From Tessaracoccus aquimaris (GTDB lineage: Bacteria; Actinomycetota; Actinomycetes; Propionibacteriales; Propionibacteriaceae): a DNA stretch of 64,000 bases. Below the pieces are notes generated by a model. It worked only from the letters and a program-made list of their open reading frames with translations, searched no databases and was not told where the DNA came from. The translations under genes were made by a program, and so were the position numbers. Below are positions 18,915 through 28,557 of this stretch, piece by piece. Position 1 is the first letter of the stretch. Every line of letters begins with the position of its first letter. The stretch is taken from the NCBI RefSeq assembly GCF_001997345.1, contig NZ_CP019606.1, forward strand, positions 434,001 to 498,000, in the 5' to 3' direction.

Positions 18915-18933
18915 CGTGCTTTAGATTTCAAGC
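18915..18933. promoter_or_regulatory. Imperfect dyad in the MarR / acyl-CoA ligase divergent region
   Basis: GCTTTAGATTTCAAGC (within this interval) matches its own reverse complement at 12 of 16 positions and lies just upstream of the MarR -10 box. Size and placement suit a MarR operator, but this rests on symmetry alone. Confidence 0.3.
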
Positions 18934-18996
18934 ATGTCTCCCCAGGGAAGCATTCAGCCGTTACTCTTGCGGGAACCCCAGGAACGGAGAGCAACG

Positions 18997-20823
18997 GTGT
19001 CCATTCGCGAAGAGCTGCTTGCAGATGCCCCTCAGAACGTTGGAGAGATGCTGCGCAACCGGGTCGAAAAGACCCCTGACAAGCCAGCCTTCATGTACCC
19101 GGACGGTGCCGCGGGCGTCAACACGTGGACCACGCTGACGTGGCGCGAGACTAACGACAACGTCGATCGGCTCGCCGCTGGGCTGCTCGCCCGAGGCCTC
19201 GAATACGAGGACCGGGTGGCCATCTGCTCTACTACCCGCGTCGAGTGGATCTTCATGGATCTGGCCATCGCGGTCGCCGCGGGCGCCACCACCACCGTCT
19301 ACCCGAACACCGGGGCCGAAGAGGTCGACTACATCCTGGCCGACTCCGGCTCGAAGGTTCTGATCGCCGAGGACGCCAAGCAACTCGCGAAGGTCATCGA
19401 CGAACCGCAGTTGACCGAGCAGATCCACACCATCGTCGTCATCGACACGTCCGGCGTCACGCTCGACGACCGCGTCATCTCGTACCAGAAGCTGATGGAA
19501 CTGGGCGACGCCTATGTCGCGGAGCACCCCGACGCGCTCGAGAAGTCGATCGCCAGCACCACTCGCGACACCCTCTCGACCCTGATCTACACCTCCGGCA
19601 CCACCGGTCGGCCCAAGGGCGTGCGCCTGAACCACATCTCGTGGGTCTACGAGGGCGTGGCGACCCGCTACCTCGACCTGATCGAGGAGGACGCGCTGCA
19701 GTACCTGTGGCTGCCGCTCAGCCACGTGTTCGGCAAGGCGTTGATCGCCTGCCAGCTCAGCTACGGCTTCGCGTCCGCCGTCGACGGCCGGATCGACCAC
19801 ATCGTCCAGGGCCTCGGCGAGGTGCACCCCACCTTCATGTGTGGCGCCCCGCGCATCTTCGAAAAGGTCCGCGGCGCGGTGCTCACCGGCAACAAGGGCC
19901 TCAAGGCCAAGATCGCCCGCTGGGCGTTCTCCGTCGGCTACGACACGATCGACGACCGGCTCGCTGGCCGCGAACTCAAGGGCCCGCTGGCGGTGAAGTA
20001 CAAGATCGCCGAGAAGCTCGTCTACTCCAAGTTGAAGGAGAAGCTCGGCGGCCGGATGAAGTTCATGATCTCCGGCTCGGCCAAGCTGAGCCCTCAGGTG
20101 CAGAAGTGGTTCTACGCCGCGGGCATCCTGATCGTCGAGGGATACGGCTCGACCGAGACCTCCGCGATCGCGGGCGTCGACCTGCCGGAGAACCCGCAGC
20201 TTGGCACCATCGGTAAGCCGCTGCCCGGCGTCGAGGCCAAGATCGCTGACGACGGCGAACTGCTGCTGCGCGGGCCCATCGTCACGCCCGGCTACCACAA
20301 CCTGCCCGAGCAGACCGCGGAGGCCTTCACCGACGGCTGGTACCACACCGGCGACATCGGCCAGATCCTTCCGTCCGGGCAGATCAAGATCACCGACCGC
20401 AAGAAGGACCTGTTCAAGACCTCGGGCGGCAAGTACGTCGCGCCGCAGAAGGTCGAGGGCGCCATCCAGGCCAACATCCCCTACGTCGCGCAGTCGATCG
20501 CCGTCGGCGACGACCGCAAGTATGTCTCCGCGCTCGTGGTCCTCGACCCGGCGCTGCTGCAGAAGTGGGCGGACAAGCGCGGCATCACGGGCTCCTACGC
20601 GGAACTGTCGCAGCGCCCCGAGATCCGTGAGTCGATCGAGAAGTGGATGGAGCGGGCAAACTCGAAGCTGGAGCGCTGGGAGACCGTCAAGAAGTTCACG
20701 ATCCTCGACCACGAGTTGACCGTCGAGAATGCGGGCGTCACCGCCAACATGAAGATCCGTCGCAACGTGGTGGCCGAGAAGTACTCCGATCTCGTGAACG
20801 CGATGTACCCGCAGGAAGACTGA
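18997..20823 (+). CDS. Long-chain acyl-CoA synthetase (AMP-forming)
   Basis: A 608-residue adenylate-forming enzyme that activates a fatty acid with ATP and CoA. Motifs: LIYTSGTTGRPKG (P-loop, near 196), EGYGSTETS near 381, YHTGDIG near 448, DRKKDLFKTSGGKYV near 468, and a C-terminal NMKIRR carrying the likely catalytic Lys near 585. GTG 18997 is chosen because GGAGA (18986-18990) lies 6 nt upstream and SIREELLADAPQNV is a normal N-terminus; the upstream in-frame ATG 18934 would add 21 atypical residues. The thioesterase gene begins immediately after the stop. Confidence 0.9.
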   Translation: MSIREELLADAPQNVGEMLRNRVEKTPDKPAFMYPDGAAGVNTWTTLTWRETNDNVDRLAAGLLARGLEYEDRVAICSTTRVEWIFMDLAIAVAAGATTTVYPNTGAEEVDYILADSGSKVLIAEDAKQLAKVIDEPQLTEQIHTIVVIDTSGVTLDDRVISYQKLMELGDAYVAEHPDALEKSIASTTRDTLSTLIYTSGTTGRPKGVRLNHISWVYEGVATRYLDLIEEDALQYLWLPLSHVFGKALIACQLSYGFASAVDGRIDHIVQGLGEVHPTFMCGAPRIFEKVRGAVLTGNKGLKAKIARWAFSVGYDTIDDRLAGRELKGPLAVKYKIAEKLVYSKLKEKLGGRMKFMISGSAKLSPQVQKWFYAAGILIVEGYGSTETSAIAGVDLPENPQLGTIGKPLPGVEAKIADDGELLLRGPIVTPGYHNLPEQTAEAFTDGWYHTGDIGQILPSGQIKITDRKKDLFKTSGGKYVAPQKVEGAIQANIPYVAQSIAVGDDRKYVSALVVLDPALLQKWADKRGITGSYAELSQRPEIRESIEKWMERANSKLERWETVKKFTILDHELTVENAGVTANMKIRRNVVAEKYSDLVNAMYPQED

Positions 20824-21669
20824 GTGTTCGTCTACGCCTGCCCCTTGCGCTGGTCCGATCTTGACGCGCAGGGGCACGTCAACAACGCCGTCATCGTCGA
20901 CTACCTGCAGGAGGCGCGCGTCGCTTTCCTGCGCGAGGGTCCCGCCTCCGAACTGCTGGACAGCGGCGTGGTCGTGGTGTCGCACGAGGTGGAGTACCAC
21001 CGTCCGATCGGGTACTCGGACGATCCGGTGACCGTCGAGCTCGGCATGGCGAAGGTGGGTGCCTCGCGCATCGAGATCGCCTACCGGGTGCTTCAGGACG
21101 GTGAGCTCGCCGTGGTCGCACGGACGGCGCTGTGCGCCTTCGACTTCGACGAGCAGCGCCCCGTCCGGCTCCTGCCAGAGCACCGGGCGTTCTTCCAGGA
21201 GCACCTGATCGACGCGGAACGGCTGCGCCGGATCCCGGCGCCCGACCTGGATGGCAGGGGCGCCTCGGTGCCGCTCGCGGTGCGCTGGTCCGATCTTGAC
21301 TCGTACGGGCACGTCAACAACGCGGTGCTGTTCGACTACATCCAGCAGGCCCGCGTCACGGCGACCACGCTGTGGGACCCGACGATGGCGAGGGCGGGCA
21401 CGAAGGGCAGCGACCGGCTGTGGCTCGTGGTGCGCCAGGACGTCGACTACCTGGTGCAGTTGTCGCACCGGATCGCGCCGTACGCGCTGCTGGTCGCCCC
21501 CGTGAAGTTGGGTGGCACGTCCATCACGCTCGCGACGGAGTTCGTCGATCCGGGCACTGGGCTCGTCTTCGCCAGGGCAAGGACGGTTCTGGTGTGCGCC
21601 GATCTGTCTGGTCGTCCGGTCGACCTGGGCGACGCGACCCGAGCCGCGCTGGAACCGCACCTCGTCTGA
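20824..21669 (+). CDS. Acyl-CoA thioesterase with two tandem hotdog domains
   Basis: A 281-residue protein made of two 4HBT hotdog domains. Each begins with nearly the same motif: LRWSDLDAQGHVNNAVIVDY near residue 8 and VRWSDLDSYGHVNNAVLFDY near residue 152, giving the conserved Asp in both. The enzyme hydrolyses acyl-CoA to free acid and CoA. Its GTG start directly follows the acyl-CoA ligase stop (no gap), so translation should be coupled; the pair makes and breaks the same thioester bond, suggesting control of acyl-CoA pool size. The last codons are included in a 150-bp tandem duplication. Confidence 0.88.
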   Translation: MFVYACPLRWSDLDAQGHVNNAVIVDYLQEARVAFLREGPASELLDSGVVVVSHEVEYHRPIGYSDDPVTVELGMAKVGASRIEIAYRVLQDGELAVVARTALCAFDFDEQRPVRLLPEHRAFFQEHLIDAERLRRIPAPDLDGRGASVPLAVRWSDLDSYGHVNNAVLFDYIQQARVTATTLWDPTMARAGTKGSDRLWLVVRQDVDYLVQLSHRIAPYALLVAPVKLGGTSITLATEFVDPGTGLVFARARTVLVCADLSGRPVDLGDATRAALEPHLV

Positions 21670-21700
21670 GGCGCTTCGGGCGTTGGGGTTGGGTAGTGAT

Positions 21701-21779
21701 TTGAGCATGTTTGGTCGCTCGTTGCGATGTGAACGTTCAAATCGGCGTGATTCGCGAACGAGTTACCAAACATGCTCAA
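21701..21779. repeat. 80-bp-class TTGAGCA hairpin element, copy 2 (subfamily A)
   Basis: Arms TTGAGCATGTTTGGT (21701-21715) and ACCAAACATGCTCAA (21765-21779) are exact inverses; CTCGTT/AACGAG continues the stem after a two-base mismatch. Confidence 0.85.
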
Positions 21780-21850
21780 GTTCTCGCCTGCCCAAGCACT
21801 AGGACCGCGCCTCGTCTGAGGCGCGCCGGGTGCTGGGCGTGGGTGGCGAT

Positions 21851-21929
21851 TTGAGCATGTTCCGTCGCTCGTTTCGATCTGAACGTTCAAATCGGCGTGG
21901 ATCGCGAACGAGTTACCAAACACGCTCAA
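21851..21929. repeat. 80-bp-class TTGAGCA hairpin element, copy 3 (subfamily A)
   Basis: The duplicate of copy 2, with arm changes (TTGAGCATGTTCCGT on the left; ACCAAACACGCTCAA on the right) that are not compensatory, suggesting decay since duplication. It ends 5 bp from the nei2 stop. Confidence 0.8.
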
Positions 21930-21933
21930 GTTC

Positions 21934-23058
21934 TCACCCAGCCACGCGCTGGCAGCGGGGGCACCACCAGATGATCCGCTCCATGCCGGCGCGGGGGTCG
22001 GCGACGCTGTCGGCGCCGCCGAGCGTCGACTTCTCGATGGCGGTGCCGCAGCGCAGGCACGGGCGGTGCGCGCGGCCGAAGACGAAGGTGGTGTGGCCGC
22101 GACGGTGATCGCCGGTGAAGGTGCGCACCGGGCTGCTCAGGTTTGCGTGCATCAGTTTCCACGCCAGGTCGACGACCGCCTCGACGTCGACCGCGCCGAT
22201 CCGTGACGCCGGGTGCAGCCCTCGCAGGAAGCAGACCTCGGCGCAGTACTCGTTGCCGATGCCCGCCAGGTTGCGCTGATCCAGCAGCGCCTCGCCAAGC
22301 GTGCGACCCGGGTTGGCCGCTAGGCGACGCAGCGCCTCCGCTCGGCCTGACGGTCGCCAGCGCGGCCCGAGGCCACCGCTGGAGACGGCGGGGGGTTCGT
22401 TTCCCGCCTGGGGCGTGACGTCGGATGGTGCGACGGGGGCGGGTTCGCCTCCCGCTTGGTGTGTGGCGTCGGATGGTGCGACGGGGGCGGGTTCGCCTTC
22501 CGGCTGGTGTGTGGCGTCCGATGCTGCGACGGCGGCGGGCTTCCCGCCCTTCTGGCGTGCGTCGTCGGATCGCGCGGTCTCGGAGGAACGGCCGACCTGG
22601 CCCATCTCCCCACGCGCGCCCTCTCGCGCGGCGTCTCTTCCCTCCGGCGCCTGCGCTTCGCCGGCCCAGTCGTCGGCGAGCAGGTCGGGGCCCAGCCAGC
22701 CCATCCGCGACTCGAACTCGCGCGCGGGCCACAGTTCGACGATGCCGAGGTCGTGCCCGACCAACTCGACTCCGCCCTCGACCCGAACCACGACCCGCGC
22801 CGTGTGAGCGGGTGCCGACCAGCGGGTCCCCTCGGCGTGGATCCGCCAGATCCCGTCCATCCTGAGATGCGTGTGCAGCACCCGGTCGCCGACCAGCCAG
22901 AACAGGTGCTTCCCGTGCGGCCACACCCGCTCGATCCGCTCGCCCGCGAGGTCGGCCGTCGCCAACTGCGGGACCCGGAACTGCGAGTAGGTGACCTCCC
23001 TGCCGACCAGCGGCTGCATCCGCTCAGACAGTCGCCAGACGGAATCGCCCTCAGGCAT
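21934..23058 (-). CDS. nei2: Endonuclease VIII-like DNA glycosylase Nei2 with repeat insertion
   Basis: A 374-residue Fpg/Nei family glycosylase/AP lyase that removes oxidised bases. The N-terminus MPEGD supplies the catalytic Pro2 and Glu3. The H2TH region (DQRNLAGIGNEYCAEVCFL) and a C-terminal zinc finger (CLRCG ... WWCPRCQ) are intact. Between the two domains, near residues 130-225, sits a low-complexity insertion built of a 16-residue unit (APSDATHQAGGEPAPV and variants), so the protein is about 100 residues longer than usual. The start overlaps the lhr stop by 8 bp. Mycobacteria carry the same lhr-nei2 gene pair, supporting a joint DNA repair role. Confidence 0.9.
   Translation of the reverse strand: MPEGDSVWRLSERMQPLVGREVTYSQFRVPQLATADLAGERIERVWPHGKHLFWLVGDRVLHTHLRMDGIWRIHAEGTRWSAPAHTARVVVRVEGGVELVGHDLGIVELWPAREFESRMGWLGPDLLADDWAGEAQAPEGRDAAREGARGEMGQVGRSSETARSDDARQKGGKPAAVAASDATHQPEGEPAPVAPSDATHQAGGEPAPVAPSDVTPQAGNEPPAVSSGGLGPRWRPSGRAEALRRLAANPGRTLGEALLDQRNLAGIGNEYCAEVCFLRGLHPASRIGAVDVEAVVDLAWKLMHANLSSPVRTFTGDHRRGHTTFVFGRAHRPCLRCGTAIEKSTLGGADSVADPRAGMERIIWWCPRCQRVAG
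22385..22560 (-). repeat. 48-bp (16-residue) tandem repeat inside nei2
   Basis: About three and a half copies of a 48-bp unit (GTCGGATGGTGCGACGGGGG and onwards) keep the reading frame and encode xPSDATHQxGGEPAPV-like segments. Two copies are almost identical; the flanking ones have diverged. Confidence 0.8.
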
Positions 23059-26000
23059 GCGGCGCCTCGATCGTGACGCCCTTGGGCGTCAGGCGGGCCC
23101 CGGCGGCCAGCATCGTCGCCTCCAACCCGCTCGAGCCGACGCGCTCCCCGTCGACCTCCTCGATCCGCAGCCTGCGCATCCGGCCCTCCGCAACGGCCGA
23201 CCGCAGCGCCGAGACGACAAGCGCGGCCGTCTCCTCGCGGTCCTCACCGAAGACGGTCAGGACGCGGCCGCCGCGCGTCAGATGCGCAAGCAGCACGCCG
23301 TCGGCCAGCACGACGATGGCGCCGGCGGCGCGGGAGGGTCGGGCGCTGTCGTGCTCCGGCCAGGCGAGGACACTTCCGTAGGGGTTCGCCGGGTCGAGCG
23401 CAGCCAGCACCACCGGCACCGGATCGGTAGCACCCGAGGGCCAGCGACCTTGGTCGGGCGAGTCCGCGTGGGCCCGGACGTCGGCGATCACGTCCTGCGT
23501 CGAGAACTGCGCCCCGCCAAGCCCCTCGACCAGGTAGCCGCGCAGCACCTTGCCCGCCTGCTCCAACTCCGCGAGCAGTCGGTAGGCCGCCGCGAACCCG
23601 CCAGGGGTGCCGTCTGCGGTGACCCCGCCGCGCGTGATGACGCCGAACCGGGCCAGCCACGACGACGCAAGCGCCAGCGCCTTCTCCGCGGGGGAGCGGC
23701 CTCGTCGCGGACCCGGTACCAGCGCCCCGCCACCGAGGGGGTCGACGGGCCGGCCGACAGCGGGGTGCGCCCCAACCTCGGGATGCGGGCGCGTCGACGC
23801 GGGCTCGGCCGGGTCGTCTTGTGTGCCCCGCGCGTCGACCCGCCGATCCTGGCGCGGACGGGGGCCATCGACATCGGCGCGATCACGCCCTGCTCGGCGG
23901 CCCGCCACCACGCGTCCTCCGTATGGTCGACGTCGGAGGGCACCGACCCGACGGTGCCGTCACCCATGCCGAGCGCCTCGGCCAGCGCGACGGCGTCGGC
24001 ATCAGGGGCATGGTCCGGCTCTGCGAGCAGGTCGAGATCATCGGAGGGCACCAGCGCGACCAACGGGTCGTTGGGCCCCGCCGATCCCCGGAACCGGACG
24101 ACGACCTCCCCCTCGGCGAGCAGCGCGTCCAGGTGCGCGGGGGAGTAGCCCCTCAGCCGGGCGGGCAGCACGTGCGTCTCCCACGCCGATGCGGGCAGCG
24201 CGACCCCGGCCAGCCGCTGCAGCGCGAGCAGCACCTCGTCTGGGCCCGACTCGGGCCGGTCGGTGACCTGGTGCGCCCCCGCGAGGTAGCGCGCGTAACC
24301 CGTCTGCGACACGGGTTGCAGTTCGGAGCGGGCCTTTGCGAGCGAGCGGGTCCGCAGCCGCCTCAACACCTCCGGGTCGACGTACTGCACCTCCTGGGAC
24401 GTGAACCGGCCGAGTGTCAACCGGCGCGCCGCCGTCTCCCGCTCCAGCACCAGCGATGCCGTGGCCGGCCCGAGCCCAAATGCCTCGGCTGCCTCGGCGG
24501 CCGTGAACGGGCCGTGGGTGCGGGCGAACCGGGCCAGGAGTTGCGTCAGGGGGTCGCGGCCCTCGGTCGGAGGCGCGGAGTGGCCCGCGGGCACCGGGAT
24601 GCCGAGCGCATCGCGGAGCAGCCCCAGGTCGGTCGCCGCGACCAGATGGTCGACGCCAGCGAGCCGGACCTCCGCGACCCGTGACCCCAACGCCTCGACG
24701 GCGTCCTCGACGCTCACTCCGTCGAGATGCGAGGGCAGCGCGGCGACCGGGATCGGGCCGAGCAGGCGCAGCAGGTCGGCGACCTGCTCGGGGGTTCTGG
24801 CGCGTCGTTCGTCGGTGCGGTGGCGCAGTTCGGCGACCACGGCGTCGACGACGTCCGGGTCGAGCACCTCGCGCAGGTCGAGCGTGCCGAGCGCCGCCGC
24901 CAGCAGGTCGGGATCCATCGCGAGCAGCGCAGCCCTCCGCTCGGCGAGCGGGATGTCGCCGTCGTAGATGAACGCGCCCGGGTAGCGGAACAGCAGACTC
25001 GCGGCGAACGGGCTGGGGTGTTCGGTGACGACCTCCACCAGGCGCATCGAGCCCGAGCGCAGCGCGCGCATGGTCTCCACGAGCGATGGCACGTCGTAGA
25101 CGTCCTGCGTCACCTCGCGGATCGTCTCAAGCACGATCGGGAAGCGCGGATAGTGCCGGGCGACCTCCAGCAGTTGCGCCGCCCGCTGCCGCTGCTGCCA
25201 CAGCGGCGCCCGCTTCTGCGGGTTCGGGCGGGGAAGCAGTAGCGCCCGTGCGGCGGCCTCCCGGAACCGGCCCGCGAACAGCGCGGTGCCTCCGACGTGG
25301 GTGGTGACGAGGTCGACGACGTCGTCCGGGTCGACCACGAGCAGCCCCGCGAGCCGGTCGACCACGTCCGAGTCGGGCAGTCGCAGCACGATGCCGTCGT
25401 CTCCCGCGACGGGCTGCACGTCGACCCCGGCCTCAGCAGACAACACCGCGGCGACGATGGTCGCCCAAGCGCCCAGCACCCGGCGGCCGAGCGGCGAATG
25501 GATCACGACGCGCCAGTCTCCCAACTCGTCTCGGAACCGTTCGACGACCACGGTCCGTTCATCGGGGACCACGCCGGTCGCGGCGCGCTGCTCCTGCAGG
25601 TAGGAGGCCAGGTTGGTGCGGGTGTTGGGGTCGAGATAGCCACGCTCGAGGCGATCGGCGTCGCGGGAGGCCTCACGCTGCAGGCGCCCAATGCCGCGGC
25701 CGAGTTCGGTGGGGCGACCCTCGTCCTCGCCGCGCCAGAACGGCAGTCGCCCGGTGTTGCCGGGGGCGGGGGAGACGCGCACCTGGTCGCGGGTGATCTC
25801 CTCGATCCGCCACGACGAGGCCCCGAGCGTGAACACGTCGCCCACCCGCGACTCGTGGACCATCTCCTCGTCCAGTTCGCCGACCCGGCGCGCGCCCTGC
25901 TCGTCGCCGACCAGGAATACCCCGTAGAGGCCGCGGTCGGGGATGGTCCCCCCGGAGGTCGCGGCAAGCCGGAGCGCGCCCGGCCGCGGGTAGAGCCTGT

Positions 26001-27588
26001 TGTCCTCGCCCATCACGAGCCGTGCCCGCAGGTTGGCGAAGTCGGCCGACGGGTACGCCCCGGTGAGCAGTTCGACGACGGAGTCGAGCAGTTCGCGGCG
26101 CAGCACCGCGTAGGGCTGGGCGCGCGTGACGGTGGCGAACCACTCGTCGACGTCGAGGCCGGCCCCGCCCGCGGCCGCCGTCGCGGCGACGGTCTGCTGG
26201 GCGAGGACGTCGAGCGGGTGGCGGGGGATGCTCAACTGCTCGATCTCGCCGGAGAGCATCCGCTCTGTGGTGACGACCGCGGCCGCGAGGTCGCCGCGGA
26301 ACAGCGGGTAGACGTCGCCGTTCGACACCGCCCCGACGACGTGTCCCGCCCGGCCGACGCGCTGCAGCGCGCTCGCGATCGACGGAGGCGCCGAGACCTG
26401 GATGACCCGGTCGACCGCGCCCATGTCAATGCCGAGTTCGAGCGAACTGGTGGCGACAACGCAGCGCAGTTCGCCGGACTTCAGCGCCGACTCGATCTCG
26501 GCGCGCTGCTCCTTGCTGACGGAGCCGTGGTGAGCACGAGCGATCACCGGCGGGGCCCCTCGCACCGTGTCGACCGGGGCCATCACCTGCGCGGGCGGTC
26601 GAGCGGGGATCGGCGGCAGCGTCTCGGGCGCGTGCTCCTCCGCCCACATCTCGTTGAGGCGGCCGGTCAGCCGCTCCGCCGTCCGCCTGCCATTGGTGAA
26701 GATCAGCGTCGACCTGCCCTCCTTGACCCGCGCATAGATCTCGGCCTCGACATGCGGCCACAGCGACGCCCCGCCGGGGGAACCGACGGTGACGGTGTCG
26801 GTTCCCGGCTGCGCGAGCAACGGGTCGACGCTGACCGCCGCGCCGGGACCCGGGCCTGGGTCGCTCATGTCCCGCACCGGCACCCGGACGGTGACGTCCC
26901 ACAGTTTCTCCGCGGGCGGCGCCACGACGGTGACGGGCCGGTCGCCGCCGAGGAAGGCGGCCACCTTCTCGATCGGGCGCACCGTCGCAGACAGCGCGAC
27001 CCGCTGCACGTCGTGGCCGACCAGGGCGTCGAGCCGCTCGAGGCTGAGCGCTAGGTGGCTGCCGCGCTTGGTGCCCGCGACCGCGTGGATCTCGTCGACG
27101 ATCACCGTCGAGACCCCGGTGAGGGTCGCCCGGGCGCTGCTTGTCAGCATCAGGTACAGCGACTCGGGGGTCGTGATCAGGATGTCCGGGGGATGACGAA
27201 GCAGGGCCGCGCGTTCCCGCGCCGGGGTGTCACCGGAGCGGACCCCGACCGTGATGGGCTGCATGCTGGTGCCGAGGTGTTCGGCGGCGAGCCTGACCCC
27301 CGTCAGCGGTGCTCGCAGGTTGCGCTCGACGTCGACCCCGAGCGCCTTGAGCGGGGAGATGTAGAGCACCTTGGTGCCCGGGGTGCGCTCGGCCGCATTG
27401 GCGAGCGCGTCGATCGCCCACAGGAACGCGGCGAGGGTCTTTCCCGAACCGGTGGGTGCGACCACCAGCGAGTTCCGATGCGAGGAGATCGTCGCCCATG
27501 CCTCCTCCTGCACCGCCGTCGGGCGGGGGAAGACGCTCGAGAACCACTGCCGGGTCGGGGCGGAGAACGGCGCCAGCGGGTCCTTCAT
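23051..27588 (-). CDS. lhr: Lhr-type ATP-dependent DNA helicase (frameshifted)
   Basis: A superfamily 2 helicase of about 1512 residues, the size of mycobacterial Lhr. The N-terminal RecA-like domains show APTGSGKT near residue 46, DEIH near 163, SATVRP near 195 and QRVGRAGH near 411, followed by the Lhr winged-helix/beta-barrel core and a long C-terminal region. Lhr is a 3'-5' ssDNA translocase induced by DNA damage. The frame breaks near residue 1297 after RWYRVRDEAAPP; the adjacent frame then continues AEKALALASSWLARFG to the stop at 23051. Adding one G to the run at 23690-23694 restores a single frame. The stop overlaps nei2. Confidence 0.9.
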
Positions 27589-27624
27589 GGGGCAATCCTG
27601 CCACCCCCCACTGACGCCGCCGCC

Positions 27625-28557
27625 TCATGGGAGCCGACGGAGCGCCTGGATGATCTCCCGTTCGTCGGGGCAGGTCGCCGGCCCGCGTCGGGTGGTCGAC
27701 AGGGCGCCCGCCACGTTGGCCCAGAGCAGGGCCGTCGGCAGGTCCTCGCCCCGGGCGAGCGCCGCGCACAGCACGCCGCTGTGCGCGTCGCCCGCGCCGT
27801 TGGTGTCGATGGCCTCGACCGTGATCGAGTCGATGTGCTCCGGTTCCGCGCCCAGCGAGTACCACGCACCCGCGTCGCCCGCGCGCACCAGGGTCTCACC
27901 AAGGCGGGCGGAGAGGCCCGCGCACAGTTCCTCCGGGGTGCTGCCGTCGACGTCCAACCGCTCGCCGAGCAGCAACGCCTCCCGCTCGTTCATGGACCAC
28001 AACGGGGCGAGCGTTCGCATGGCCTCCAGCGTGTCGAGCGACGCGGTGCCGACCATGGGCGACACGTCCAGGAGCACCCGGCAGACGGGGCCACCCAGCC
28101 TCCCGACGAGCCGCAGCAGGGCCGCCTCGTTCTCGGGTGAGGCCAGCGAGTAGCCGCTCATGTAGATCACGTCGTCTGGGCGGGGAGCCAGGGCATCGAA
28201 CGCGTCGACCGGGTCGCGGGTCTCCGCGCCACGGGTCGAGATGAAGGTGCGTTCGGCGCTTGCGTCGGTGATGGCGACGCAGTAGCCGATGTCCTCAGGG
28301 CGGGTCACGCCCGCGTGGCGCACACCGATCCTGTCAAGGCCCGCCCGGGCCGAATCGGAGAAGGTTCCGGTGCCGAGCGTTCCGCAGAAGACGGTCTCGA
28401 CGCCGAGTTGACGGCTCGCGAGCAGCACGTTGAAGCCGCCGCCCACGTGGATGCCGCCGTCCTCCGCGAAGCCGTCCCCGCCTGGCGCTGGCATCGCGTC
28501 GAGTCGAAGCGCGAGGTCGATCACGACCTGGCCGGTGTGCAGGACCCGGCCGCTCAT
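27625..28557 (-). CDS. PfkB family carbohydrate/nucleoside kinase
   Basis: A 310-residue ribokinase-fold kinase. The N-terminal region GGDGFAEDGGIHVGGGFNVLLASRQLG is the substrate-binding glycine-rich segment; the C-terminal DTNGAGDAHSGVLCAAL near residue 248 is the PfkB signature 2 with the catalytic Asp. Family members phosphorylate sugars or nucleosides (ribose, pseudouridine, adenosine, fructose). The start overlaps the NCS1 permease stop by 4 bp (ATGA), and it is last in a GntR/glycohydrolase/permease/kinase operon resembling E. coli yegTUVW, where yegV is the kinase. The substrate is unproven; a ribosyl compound released or taken up by its partners is the natural guess. Confidence 0.87.
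   Translation of the reverse strand: MSGRVLHTGQVVIDLALRLDAMPAPGGDGFAEDGGIHVGGGFNVLLASRQLGVETVFCGTLGTGTFSDSARAGLDRIGVRHAGVTRPEDIGYCVAITDASAERTFISTRGAETRDPVDAFDALAPRPDDVIYMSGYSLASPENEAALLRLVGRLGGPVCRVLLDVSPMVGTASLDTLEAMRTLAPLWSMNEREALLLGERLDVDGSTPEELCAGLSARLGETLVRAGDAGAWYSLGAEPEHIDSITVEAIDTNGAGDAHSGVLCAALARGEDLPTALLWANVAGALSTTRRGPATCPDEREIIQALRRLP

Larger units (their letters stand above)
21654..21953. repeat. 150-bp tandem duplication containing two hairpin elements
   Basis: Unit 1 (21654-21803) and unit 2 (21804-21953) are diverged direct copies offset by exactly 150 bp. Each begins with the final codons of the thioesterase gene (CCTCGTCTGAGGCGC is shared) and contains one TTGAGCA hairpin element. 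Unit 2 runs into the nei2 3' end. Confidence 0.8.

Noticed and set aside
18961..21708. 915-codon minus-strand frame opposite the acyl-CoA ligase and thioesterase
   Set aside because: Spurious antisense frame spanning two real coupled genes.
22385..22560. CRISPR or intergenic repeat
   Set aside because: The 48-bp unit is in frame inside nei2 and encodes a 16-residue linker repeat.
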